A stretch of DNA of 40,400 nt from Deltaproteobacteria bacterium (GTDB lineage Bacteria > Desulfobacterota > Desulfomonilia > UBA1062). Positions within the stretch are counted from its first letter, which is position 1, and each line of letters begins with the position of its first letter. The notes under the pieces are model-generated. The model did not search any database, had not been told where the DNA came from, and saw only the letters and a program-made list of their open reading frames with translations. The stretch is taken from contig JAKPDW010000078.1 of NCBI GenBank assembly GCA_029552245.1, positions 1 to 40,400 on the forward strand, written 5' to 3'. The position numbers were made by a program, and so were the translations under genes. Shown in pieces: positions 32,474 through 40,370 of this stretch.

Positions 32474-33634
32474 CTACGGCCTTACGGCGCTCAAGATGAC
32501 CACGTCCGACCAGAAACAGCCGCCGAATCCCGTCGCCAGGGCCGTCTTGACGTCAGGGACCTGGCGCTTGCCTCCCTTGCCCATGATCTGGATGGCCGCC
32601 TCCGCCACCCGGAGGAGGGCCGTGGCGCCGATGCAATTCGTGGAGAGGACGCCGCCGGACGGATTGACGGGCAGCTTGCCGCCCATGTGGGTGTTGCCGT
32701 CGCCCACGAAGCGCGCCGCCTCACCGGGACCGCAGAAACCGAGGTCCTCGATCCACTTGAGACCCGCCCACGTGTAGGGCAGATAGAGCTCGGCCACGTC
32801 GATCTCCTCGACGGGGTTCTTGATCCCCGCCTGCGCGTAGGCCTCCCGGGAGGCCCGCTGGAGGGACACCAGGCCCTTGTTGTAATCCGTCGAGTCGCCG
32901 AACCAGGTGTAGGTGTGACGCACCGACACGGCCTTGAACCAGGCGGGTCTGCTCGCGATCTTCTGGGCGATGCCGTCGGCGGCGAGGATCACGGCGCAGG
33001 CGCCGTCGCTCCGCGGGCAGATGTCGCCCAGCTTGATGGGGTAGGCCAGCATGGGGGAGGCCATGATGTCGGCCACTGTGAGGGGCCGCCGGAGGTGGGC
33101 GTAGGGGTTGTTCAGGGCGTGCCCCCGATCCCGCTCACCTACCATCGCCGCGTCCTCCTGGGTGGCCCCGTACTTTTCCATGTAGGCCGTGGCCTCCGTC
33201 GCCAGGCTCGGGATCGCCCCGGAATAGGAAAAGCGATCCCAGACGGGGTCGGAGCAGGTAATGATGGCCGCCGTCGTGTCGCTTTCCGAGTTCTTCTCGA
33301 AGCCGACGGCCAGCACCCGGTCGAAGAGACCCGAGGCCACGTGATAGTAAGCGGCGATGGCCACCGTCGAACCCGTCGTGCCCCCCGTGGAGACCTTCAT
33401 GACGGGTTTCATGAAGGCGCCGGAACCCTCGACGCTGTACGTGTCCACATAATTGATGGACTCGAAGTGGTCCATGTTGCCGATGACGACGGCATCGATA
33501 TCCTTGATGGTGAGGTCGGCGTCGGCCAGGGCCGCCACGACGGCCTCCCTGATCATCTCCCGGGACGTCACGTCGGGGCGATGGCTCTTGTGATAGGTCT
33601 GTCCCGTTCCTACGATCGCTACCCTTCTTCCCAT
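32474..33634 (-). CDS. Thiolase-fold protein type A3, catalytic Cys absent
   Basis: This 386-residue SCP-x/Ltp2-like protein begins RVAIVGTGQTYHKSH. It has RSDGACAVILAADG mid-protein and VNPSGGVLSTNCIGATA near the C-terminus. The nucleophile position is Gly84 (VSTGGTTGST), and GHP is replaced by T-N-C as in A2. The C-terminal Cys motif of thiolases is absent (GFGGCFWSDVV). GAGGTG precedes the ATG. B3 lies 8 bp upstream and a DUF35 gene 16 bp downstream. Like A1 and A2 it is better viewed as a candidate aldolase or acyltransferase subunit than a thiolase. Confidence 0.9.
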   Translation of the reverse strand: MGRRVAIVGTGQTYHKSHRPDVTSREMIREAVVAALADADLTIKDIDAVVIGNMDHFESINYVDTYSVEGSGAFMKPVMKVSTGGTTGSTVAIAAYYHVASGLFDRVLAVGFEKNSESDTTAAIITCSDPVWDRFSYSGAIPSLATEATAYMEKYGATQEDAAMVGERDRGHALNNPYAHLRRPLTVADIMASPMLAYPIKLGDICPRSDGACAVILAADGIAQKIASRPAWFKAVSVRHTYTWFGDSTDYNKGLVSLQRASREAYAQAGIKNPVEEIDVAELYLPYTWAGLKWIEDLGFCGPGEAARFVGDGNTHMGGKLPVNPSGGVLSTNCIGATALLRVAEAAIQIMGKGGKRQVPDVKTALATGFGGCFWSDVVILSAVRP

Positions 33635-33642
33635 GATTCACC

Positions 33643-34788
33643 TCATCCTTCGGCGCCGACGATCCACACGCAGTGGCTTTGGCCGCAGGGCCCGTTGAAA
33701 CCGTGGGCGAGAGCCGTCTTCGCCCCTTTGATCTGCCTTGCCCCCGCCTCGCCCCGCACCTGGAGGACGGCCTCGACGAGGCGGGCCAAGCCGGCGACCA
33801 GGATGGGGTTGGCGGAGAGGGCGCCCCCGGAGGGGTTCACGGGGAGCCGCCCGTCCATGGTCGTGACCCCCCGCTCGACCAGAGAGGCCCCCTCCCCGGG
33901 ACGGCAGACCCCCAGCCCTTCGAGCCAGAGGGGCTCCATGTAACTGAAGGGTTCGAGGACCTCCATCACGTCGATCTCGGAGAGGGGGTCTTCGATGCCG
34001 GCCATGGCGTAGGCCTTCGCCGCCGCGGCGCGCAGGGCCGCCGGGTCGGCCAGGTCCCGGTCCCCGAGGAGGTAGTCCTCGCAGCAGTGGGCCACACCCT
34101 TCACCCACGCGGGCCTCCGGCCGCCCCGCTTCGCCGTCTCCTCGTCGGCGATGATGACCGCCGCGGCGCCGTCGCTGACGGGACAGCAGTCCAGGAGCTT
34201 CAGGGGGTCGGCGATCTTCCGGGAGGCCATGACGTCCGCCACGGTGATCCGCAGGGGCACCTGGGCGTAGGGGTTGTTCAGGGCGTTGCCGTGGTTCTTG
34301 ACGGATACGGCGGCGATCTCCTCCTCCGTGACGCCGTGCCTGTTCATGTACACGTTCGCCTGGAGGGCCGCCGACGAGACGGCGTCCACCCCCAGGAGGC
34401 GGTGGAAGAGGGGGTCGAACATGCCGTTGGTCGTGACGGGCACGCTGCCCTCGCTGCCCTTGTAGTGGGCCACGACGAGGGTGGTCCGAAAACCGGAGAG
34501 GACCCTCATGAGGCCGTAGAAGGCCCCGAAGGTCCCGTCGCCGGAGACGGTGGAGATGTTCTTGTCCTGGCCGCCGCAGGCGTCGCCCACGGCCATGCCG
34601 GAGATGGTCCGCCCGTCGAAGAAGTCGTTGGACACCGTCACGACGCTCTCGATGTCATCGATGGTCATCCCCGCGTCGGCGAGGGCCTCCCGGGTGACGT
34701 CGAATACCAGGTCCGCGAAGATCTGGTCCTTTTTCCTCCGCTCGTATTTCGTCTGGGCGACCCCGACGATTGCCGCTTTCCCCATCAT
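33643..34788 (-). CDS. Thiolase-fold protein type B3, catalytic residues absent
   Basis: This 381-residue type-B protein begins AAIVGVAQTKYERR. It has SNDFFDGRTISGMAVGDACGG, then VSGDGTFGAFYG where thiolases carry the Cys. Mid-protein is PVSDGAAAVIIADEETAK, and the C-terminus has NPSGGALSANPILVAG plus GPCGQSHCVWIVG. The nucleophilic Cys and the GHP His are both gone; the late CGQ-X2-C pattern is shared with B2. Two ATGs (34788, 34785) open the frame and the ribosome site is weak. It follows a DUF35 gene by 5 bp and precedes A3 by 8 bp, suggesting tightly coupled synthesis of the complex. Confidence 0.88.
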   Translation of the reverse strand: MMGKAAIVGVAQTKYERRKKDQIFADLVFDVTREALADAGMTIDDIESVVTVSNDFFDGRTISGMAVGDACGGQDKNISTVSGDGTFGAFYGLMRVLSGFRTTLVVAHYKGSEGSVPVTTNGMFDPLFHRLLGVDAVSSAALQANVYMNRHGVTEEEIAAVSVKNHGNALNNPYAQVPLRITVADVMASRKIADPLKLLDCCPVSDGAAAVIIADEETAKRGGRRPAWVKGVAHCCEDYLLGDRDLADPAALRAAAAKAYAMAGIEDPLSEIDVMEVLEPFSYMEPLWLEGLGVCRPGEGASLVERGVTTMDGRLPVNPSGGALSANPILVAGLARLVEAVLQVRGEAGARQIKGAKTALAHGFNGPCGQSHCVWIVGAEG

Positions 34789-34793
34789 AGGTC

Positions 34794-35258
34794 TCAGTGC
34801 TCCCCCACCGGTTCGAAGGCATCAATGTCAAGGATATGGCCGTCCCGTTTCTCCTTGAAGACCGCCCGGACCCGCCTGCCCACCCCGAGGTCCTGCAGGT
34901 CCTTCTTGACGATATGGAGAAAGGAGACGTCCGCCCCGTCGAGCTTCACCAGGACGTAGGCGAAGGGCGGCTCGGCGGGCTGGATGGGGTGGGCGTAGCG
35001 AACGATCGTGAAGGCCTCCACGACGCCCTCCGGGGGCAATTCCACCCACTGGTCCATCTCGACGAAACAGCGGCTGCAGCTCCTCCGGGCCGGCACGAAC
35101 ACCTTTCGGCACTCGGGGCATCTCGTCCCCAAGATCTTCCCCTCGTCCCGCAGGGCCGTAAAGAACCTGCTCGCCGTGTCGCCGGCCCACCACGTGTAGG
35201 GCACGGCGATCTGCCCCTTCAACGTCAGGGGCTCCACCTCTCGCAACCAGTCCGTCAT
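34794..35258 (-). CDS. DUF35 Zn-ribbon/OB-fold protein, module III (proximal)
   Basis: This 154-residue protein has ribbon cysteines 47, 50, 61 and 64 (CPECRKVFVPARRSCSRC) and an OB fold (VEAFTIVRYAHPIQP, YVLVKLDGADVSFLH, GRRVRAVFKEKRDG). It belongs to the same subtype as the short DUF35 proteins at 3966, 11211 and 31978. AAGGAGG lies 6 bases before ATG 35258; the longer upstream frame overlaps the thiolase and is rejected. Unlike modules I and II, where both DUF35 genes follow A, this one precedes B3, so module III was rearranged. Confidence 0.92.
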   Translation of the reverse strand: MTDWLREVEPLTLKGQIAVPYTWWAGDTASRFFTALRDEGKILGTRCPECRKVFVPARRSCSRCFVEMDQWVELPPEGVVEAFTIVRYAHPIQPAEPPFAYVLVKLDGADVSFLHIVKKDLQDLGVGRRVRAVFKEKRDGHILDIDAFEPVGEH

Positions 35259-35269
35259 CCCGAACCTCC

Positions 35270-36502
35270 TTATCCGTCCACCCGGAGCGTGAGGGCCTCC
35301 CCCTGGGAGAGGCCGCCGCAAATGGCCGCCACGCCGAGACCGCCGCCGCGGCGGCGCAGTTCGTACATCAGGGCCATGGTGATCCGGGCGCCGCTGGCGC
35401 CGACGGGATGACCGATGGCGATGGCGCCCCCGTTGACGTTCGTCCTGGCCTGCAAACGACGCCACGCCTCGTCGTCGTCCCGGGCCAGCATCTTCAGGGA
35501 GACGAGGGTGACGGCGGCGAAGGCCTCGTTGATCTCGATCAGGTCCATGTCCTCGATCGTTTTGCCCATCTTCTTCAACATCTTCTCGATGGTCTGGGCG
35601 GGGACACAGGCCATGTACTTCGGTTGACCGGCGGCCCCCTCGCAGGCGACGATCTGGGCGAGTGGTTCCAGGCCCAGGGCCTTCGCCTTGCGGCGGGACA
35701 TGACCACGATCGCCGATGCCCCGGAGTTCAACCCCGGGGCGTTGCCCGCCGTCACGGTGGGACTGCCGTACACGGTCCTGAGGGCCGCCATCCTCTCCAG
35801 GCTCAGGTTCTCCCGGGGCGATTCATCCCTCTCCAGGACGATGGGCTCCCCCTTTCCCCGGGGGATCTCGAGGCGCATCAGTTCCTCCCCCACCCTGATC
35901 CGGCCCTCCCGGTGGGCCGCGAAATAACGCTCGTGGCTCATCAGGGCCCAGCGGTCCTGCATCTCCCGCGTGACCCCGTACTCCAGGGCCACGTGCCCCG
36001 CGTCGGTCGCCACGGGGGCGAAACCCGTCCGGCCGTAACCCAGCTCGAAGAGCACGTCCTCCAGGACGACGGGCCCCAGACGGGCCCCCCAGCGGGCCCT
36101 CTCGGCGGCGGCGATGAGGGGGACGTTCCCCATGTTCTCGGCGCCGGCGGCGATGACGACCTGGGCGTCCTGGGCCTTGATGGCCCGGTAGGCCAGACGG
36201 AGGGCCGTCATGGAGGAACAGCAGGCCCGGTCGATGGTCAGGGAGAGGTTCGTCTCGGGGAAGCCGGCCAGGAGGGTGATCTGGCGGGCCGGGACGTTGG
36301 TGTAGAGGGCGTATTCGGCGGGGATGCAGGTCCCGTAGTAAACCTCGTCCACCAGGCGGGGCTCGAGGTCGATGCGCCGCACCGCCTCCTTCACGGCGGC
36401 GATGGCCAAGTCGAAACTCAGCACGTTCTTAAGGACACCGTCGAAACGCCCGAAGGGCGTCCGAACGGCGCTCACGATCACCACGTCGTTGTCCTGCGCC
36501 AT
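35270..36502 (-). CDS. Acetyl-CoA C-acyltransferase (classical thiolase), first gene of the block
   Basis: This 410-residue thiolase keeps all catalytic parts: Cys94 in DRACCSSMTAL, the His motif AIAIGHPVGASGARI and the C-terminal AAICGGLSQG. It also has INEAFAAVTLVSLK and NAPGLNSGASAIV. It would cleave 3-ketoacyl-CoA with CoA to acetyl-CoA plus a shorter acyl-CoA. GGGAGG precedes ATG 36502; the longer frame has no ribosome site and would run into the proposed promoter. As the promoter-proximal gene next to the module III proteins it may work together with them. A paralogue is at 14539-15720. Confidence 0.94.
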   Translation of the reverse strand: MAQDNDVVIVSAVRTPFGRFDGVLKNVLSFDLAIAAVKEAVRRIDLEPRLVDEVYYGTCIPAEYALYTNVPARQITLLAGFPETNLSLTIDRACCSSMTALRLAYRAIKAQDAQVVIAAGAENMGNVPLIAAAERARWGARLGPVVLEDVLFELGYGRTGFAPVATDAGHVALEYGVTREMQDRWALMSHERYFAAHREGRIRVGEELMRLEIPRGKGEPIVLERDESPRENLSLERMAALRTVYGSPTVTAGNAPGLNSGASAIVVMSRRKAKALGLEPLAQIVACEGAAGQPKYMACVPAQTIEKMLKKMGKTIEDMDLIEINEAFAAVTLVSLKMLARDDDEAWRRLQARTNVNGGAIAIGHPVGASGARITMALMYELRRRGGGLGVAAICGGLSQGEALTLRVDG

Positions 36503-36535
36503 CCCTTGCCTCCCTTCACATCCTGACCGGAAGAT

Positions 36536-36552
36536 AAACAAAAGGCGTGCCA
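36536..36552 (-). promoter_or_regulatory. Candidate sigma-54 promoter of the minus-strand gene block
   Basis: On the minus strand TGGCAC (36552-36547), five bases, then TTGTT (36541-36537) match the -24/-12 consensus TGGCAC-N5-TTGCW. The GG and the -12 G are correctly spaced (GG-N10). The single departure is T for C in the -12 GC. Initiation about 12 bases on would leave a leader of roughly 25 bases before ATG 36502. A sigma-54 activator is encoded divergently. Supported by position, match and partner gene. Confidence 0.65.
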
Positions 36553-36577
36553 GGGATCCTCTCTATCAAAAGCTCAA

Positions 36578-36665
36578 TAATTTCAACAAGTTAATGCCAT
36601 TTGACGGGGCCTGCGCCCCCCTCTGTCATTGTCAAACGTCAGTTATTGAACATGTGTTGACATTA
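36578..36665. promoter_or_regulatory. Candidate upstream activator sites between divergent genes
   Basis: This AT-rich island contains TTCAACAAGT (36582-36591) and TTGAACATGT (36646-36655), 8 of 10 identical and 64 bp apart, about six helical turns. Each contains a dyad (AACAAGTT; AACATGTGTT). The related 11-mers TAATTTCAACA (36578-36588) and TGTTGACATTA (36655-36665) are near-perfect inverted copies. They lie about 30-115 bp upstream of the -24 element, where sigma-54 activators bind. A weak sigma-70 promoter for the activator (TTGACG 36601, TGTCAT 36624) overlaps, which would allow autoregulation. Confidence 0.4.
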
Positions 36666-36714
36666 CGCCGCGAATCTGCCATGGGAGGGGGGACCATGTC
36701 CCGGAGGTGGGGGA

Positions 36715-39700
36715 ATGAACGGCGCGGCGGGGTTGATCGATACCTTGGGTCCCGAGGAGAGGGACGTCTTCTTTTCTTTCGCCTCCTTCCCCGACTATTT
36801 CTCCGTGGATTGGCTCCCCCATCACCCCCCGTCGAGACTCATGGCCGTCGTTCAGCGCCTCGGCCGCGCGGGCTGGATCGTCCCCAAGGGCGATGAAATA
36901 GGCTTTTTCACCTGGACGGGGGATTTCCCGAAAGGGGAGGTGGCGGAGCTGATGGGCCCCGACGAGTGGGCCGCCCGTTACCGGAAGGCCGTCGACGTCC
37001 TTTCCTCCCTCTCCTCCCAGACCGCCGACACCCTCCTGACCCTCGCCCGCCTGAGCCTGAGGGCGGGCCTGCGGGCCGAGGACCTCGATTTCGTCTTGAG
37101 GGCGGCCCAAGAGGAGCAGAACAGGCACAAGATCTCCTCCGCCATCGACCTGTACGACGCCGTCCTGAACTTTATGGAAAGGAGCGCGGCGGCCTCCGAC
37201 GCCGACCCCCCGCCGGCGGCCTGGCAGGCCTTCGTCACGGCCGGGGAGCGCCGCGTCGCCCTGTCCCTCTTCCACCCCGACGTGAAGAGGCTCAAGGGCC
37301 AGCTCATGACGGCCATCAAGATCGCCCGGCGCCTCGGGGACGTGAAGGCCGAGGCCTTCCTGGAGCTCCTCATCGGCCAGAACCACTGGATGTACTTCCA
37401 GTACGAGGACGCCGTCTGCCATTTCCAGCGGGGCTGGGAGATCATCGAGGGCCTGGAGGACGAAGAGTTGAGGAAATGGGGTCTGAAGGTCCGGGGCCTT
37501 ACGTACATCATCCAGGGGCGGTTCTTCGAGGCCATCGAGGCCTACGAGCAGTCCCTGGGGGAGCTGGAATCGGCCGACGGGGGCGATTTCTTCCACCTCG
37601 TGGGCCTCAACCTCGCCCTCTGTTACACCCAGGTCGGGATGCCCCAGCGGGGTCTGGGCATCACGGAGATCATCCAGAGCCATTGCCGGGAAAACAACAA
37701 CCGGCCCCTCCTCTCCTACGCCCTCGTCACGGCGGGCATCATCCTCCTGGAGCTGAAAAAGCTCAAGAACAGCCGATCCTACTTCGAACGGGCCCTCGCC
37801 CTGGCCCGGGAGGAGAGGATCCCCATGGTGGAGGTCCTGGCGGGGATCGGCCTGGCGAGCATAGAGTGCCAGCTGGGTAATTTCGCGGCGGCGGCGGAGC
37901 ACTACAAGGTCCTCTGGCGGATCCGGAAATCCAGCTGGTACCACATCCTCAACTTCTATCCCCTCCTCGACACGGGCTACATCCTCCATTCCCAGGGGGC
38001 CTCCCCCATCGACCTGCGACCGGTGTTCGATTTTCTGTGCAACCTGAAGCAGAACGAGGTCAACCCCCTCATGTACGGCATGATCCAGCGCCTCCAGCTC
38101 CGCTTCCTCAAGGACGGCCTTTCCCCCGGGGAAAAGATCGCCGTCCTGGAAGACCTGGAGCGGACCGTCGAGGAGATGGGGGCGACCTTCGAGCTGGCCA
38201 AGATCAGGGTGGAGCTGGCTAGGCTCTTCAACCAGACGAGGAACTGGGAGAAAGCGGAATTTTACGCCCGCAAGGCCTACGAGTTCTTCGAACCCATCGC
38301 CAAGGACTGCTTCCCCCCCGATCTGCATCACCTGGTCCCCTACGATCAGAGCGGCGACGGTCACGACCGCCTCTACGACCTCATCATCGAGATGGGCGAG
38401 GCCCTGACGAGTCAGGACAACATCGAGAAACTCCTCACCAACATCATCACCTCCCTCTCCCGCCTCATGGGTTCCGAGCGGATCATCCTTTTCATCAAGA
38501 CCAAGGATTCCGACGAGCTGGCCGTGGCGGCCTCCCGCAATCTCCTCGTGGAGGAGATCAAGGGCCCCGCCTTCGCCGAGGCCATGAGCAACATCAAGGC
38601 CGCCGCCGCCGACCCCCAGGGGCGGGTGATCTGGTACGAGGCCCGCGGCCTGACGTCGGACGACTACCGCCGCGTCATCATCACCCCCCTCAAGCTGGGC
38701 CGGCGCATCATCGGGGTCCTCTATCAGGACAGCCGGTACTTCGTCCGCGACTTCACCAAGGAAAACGTCAAGCTCTTTTCCGCCCTGGCCTCCCAGATCG
38801 CCGTCACCATCGACCGGGCCCAGGCCTATGACGAGATCGCCCGTCTCAACAAGCGCCTCATCCAGGAAAACCTCTACTACCTGGGCGAAATGGAGGAACT
38901 CCAACCCTTCGGAGAGATCATCGGGGTCAGCGAGGGCATCCGGACCGTGCGGAACCTCATCCGCAAGGTGGCCCCCACCCAGTCCTCCGTCCTCATCCAC
39001 GGCGAGACGGGTGTGGGCAAGGAGCTCGTGGCCCGGGCCATCCACCGGGAGAGCCCCCGCCGGGGCGGGCCCTTCATCAGGGTCAACTGCGCCGCCTTTC
39101 CCGAGACCCTCATCGACACCGAGCTCTTCGGCCACGAGAAGGGGGCCTTCACGGGGGCCGTCAGGGCCAAGGAGGGGCGTTTCGAATTGGCCGACGGGGG
39201 GACCCTGTTCCTGGACGAGGTCTCGGAACTGCCCCTGGCCACCCAGAGCCGCCTCCTGAGGGTCCTCCAGGAAAAGGAGTTTCAGCGCGTCGGCGGCACG
39301 AAGACCCTCAAATCGGACTTCCGCCTCATCAGCGCCACCAACGTGGACCTGGAGAAGGCCGCCGCCGCGGGGAGGTTCCGTTCCGACCTCTTCTTCCGCC
39401 TGAACGTCTTCCCCATTTACGTCCCCCCCCTGAGGGAGAGGGTGGAGGACATCCCCCACCTGGCCCTCCATTTCCTCAAGATCTACTGTTCCCAGTCGAA
39501 AAGGGATTACCCGGGCATCCCGGAGTCGGAGATGGCGAAGCTCCAGGCCTACCCCTGGCCCGGCAACATCCGGGAACTCTCCAACATGATCGAACGGGCC
39601 GTCATCCTCGGCGGGGAGACGATACGGTTCCGGGACCTCGGGAACGACAAAACCACCAGGCCCCCCGCCCGCCGCCGTGTCACGCCGAACGGCGCCGCCG

Positions 39701-39891
39701 ACGGCGACACCCTGGAGGACATAGAGAGGAGGCACATCCTGGAGGTCCTCGAAAGGTGCGGGGGCAGGCTGGGGGGGAAAAACGGCGCGGCCGAGCGCCT
39801 GGGCCTGAACCGGACCACCCTCATCTACCGCATGAAGAAACTCGGCATCGCCCTGACCCGCCGGCCCGAGATCGGGGGGCAGAACACCTGA
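36715..39891 (+). CDS. Sigma-54-dependent activator with helical/TPR and GAF sensor domains
   Basis: This 1058-residue protein activates sigma-54 promoters. The N-terminal ~80 residues (EERDVFFSFASFPDYFS, LGRAGWIVPKGDEIGFF) look like the winged-helix unit of STAND/MalT-type proteins. Residues ~100-545 are helical repeats of TPR type (YEDAVCHFQRGWEIIEGL, YFERALALAREERIPMV). A GAF domain covers ~563-705. The AAA+ domain (~731-965) has Walker A GETGVGKE (763-770), the sigma-54 contact motif GAFTGA (810-815) and Walker B LFLDE (Asp834, Glu835). A Fis-type helix-turn-helix (ERLGLNRTTLIYRMKKLGI) lies at ~1025-1045. GGAGG lies 6 bases before the ATG. It probably senses a pathway acid or CoA ester and switches on the divergent block. 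Confidence 0.93.
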   Translation: MNGAAGLIDTLGPEERDVFFSFASFPDYFSVDWLPHHPPSRLMAVVQRLGRAGWIVPKGDEIGFFTWTGDFPKGEVAELMGPDEWAARYRKAVDVLSSLSSQTADTLLTLARLSLRAGLRAEDLDFVLRAAQEEQNRHKISSAIDLYDAVLNFMERSAAASDADPPPAAWQAFVTAGERRVALSLFHPDVKRLKGQLMTAIKIARRLGDVKAEAFLELLIGQNHWMYFQYEDAVCHFQRGWEIIEGLEDEELRKWGLKVRGLTYIIQGRFFEAIEAYEQSLGELESADGGDFFHLVGLNLALCYTQVGMPQRGLGITEIIQSHCRENNNRPLLSYALVTAGIILLELKKLKNSRSYFERALALAREERIPMVEVLAGIGLASIECQLGNFAAAAEHYKVLWRIRKSSWYHILNFYPLLDTGYILHSQGASPIDLRPVFDFLCNLKQNEVNPLMYGMIQRLQLRFLKDGLSPGEKIAVLEDLERTVEEMGATFELAKIRVELARLFNQTRNWEKAEFYARKAYEFFEPIAKDCFPPDLHHLVPYDQSGDGHDRLYDLIIEMGEALTSQDNIEKLLTNIITSLSRLMGSERIILFIKTKDSDELAVAASRNLLVEEIKGPAFAEAMSNIKAAAADPQGRVIWYEARGLTSDDYRRVIITPLKLGRRIIGVLYQDSRYFVRDFTKENVKLFSALASQIAVTIDRAQAYDEIARLNKRLIQENLYYLGEMEELQPFGEIIGVSEGIRTVRNLIRKVAPTQSSVLIHGETGVGKELVARAIHRESPRRGGPFIRVNCAAFPETLIDTELFGHEKGAFTGAVRAKEGRFELADGGTLFLDEVSELPLATQSRLLRVLQEKEFQRVGGTKTLKSDFRLISATNVDLEKAAAAGRFRSDLFFRLNVFPIYVPPLRERVEDIPHLALHFLKIYCSQSKRDYPGIPESEMAKLQAYPWPGNIRELSNMIERAVILGGETIRFRDLGNDKTTRPPARRRVTPNGAADGDTLEDIERRHILEVLERCGGRLGGKNGAAERLGLNRTTLIYRMKKLGIALTRRPEIGGQNT

Positions 39892-40088
39892 TACAACGCC
39901 AATTCGTCGCTCTGCCCGCCCCCCGGGGGCCGGCGCCGGAAAGTGGCGTCGTTTCGCCTATCTCGTCGCCGCCGGGGCGCGTCCCCCGGGCCGGGCGACG
40001 GGGGAGGGTCGAAAAGGGTTCGCCCCGGGAGACGGACCCGGGGGCTTCATGGGAAAACGTTCTATTTTGCCCGTTTTGTTACCGGCAC
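39892..40088. other. Non-coding stretch after the activator gene
   Basis: No gene is seen. The sequence is very GC-rich with a GCCCCCCGGGGGC dyad at 39918-39930 that has no loop or T tract. The open frames here lack ribosome sites. The terminators for the activator transcript are in the repeat that follows. Confidence 0.4.
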
Positions 40089-40276
40089 CGGGGCGACGTT
40101 ACGGGGAAACGGCCCCTTTTGCCCGCTTTTGCACCGGAGCGTGCGGTTTCTCTCTTCGCCGGGTTAGTCTTGGGGGAAAACGGCTCTTTTCGAGCGTTTC
40201 GCCCCCGGAGGCCGGGGGAGCCCAAGGGAAAAACGGCCCCTTTTGCCCGCTTTCGCCACCGCCCCCCACCCTTTTT

Positions 40277-40297
40277 CGCCCCGTCGGGGGCGTTTTT
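40277..40297 (+). terminator. Intrinsic terminator inside right repeat
   Basis: CGCCCC-GTCG-GGGGCG stem-loop followed by five T (40293-40297), identical to the hairpin at 214-234. It is correctly oriented to end the activator transcript coming from 39891. Confidence 0.6.
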
Positions 40298-40338
40298 CGA
40301 AAAACGGGCCTTTTTGGCCCATTTCTCCTTCCCGGCGG

Positions 40339-40370
40339 AAAAAAACGAGCCGTTTTGGCCCATTTTTTTT
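40339..40370. terminator. Bidirectional terminator-like hairpin inside right repeat
   Basis: An A7 tract, stem GAGCC/GGCCC with a GTTTT loop, then eight T (40363-40370). Compared with the left copy one stem base has changed (GGGCC to GAGCC), giving an A-C mismatch and a weaker hairpin. It backs up the terminator at 40277-40297. Confidence 0.45.

Noticed and set aside
36643-39735. Minus-strand open frame of 1030 codons opposite the sigma-54 activator
   Set aside because: The plus strand encodes a protein with intact Walker, GAFTGA and helix-turn-helix motifs. The minus frame has no domains and is a codon-bias shadow.
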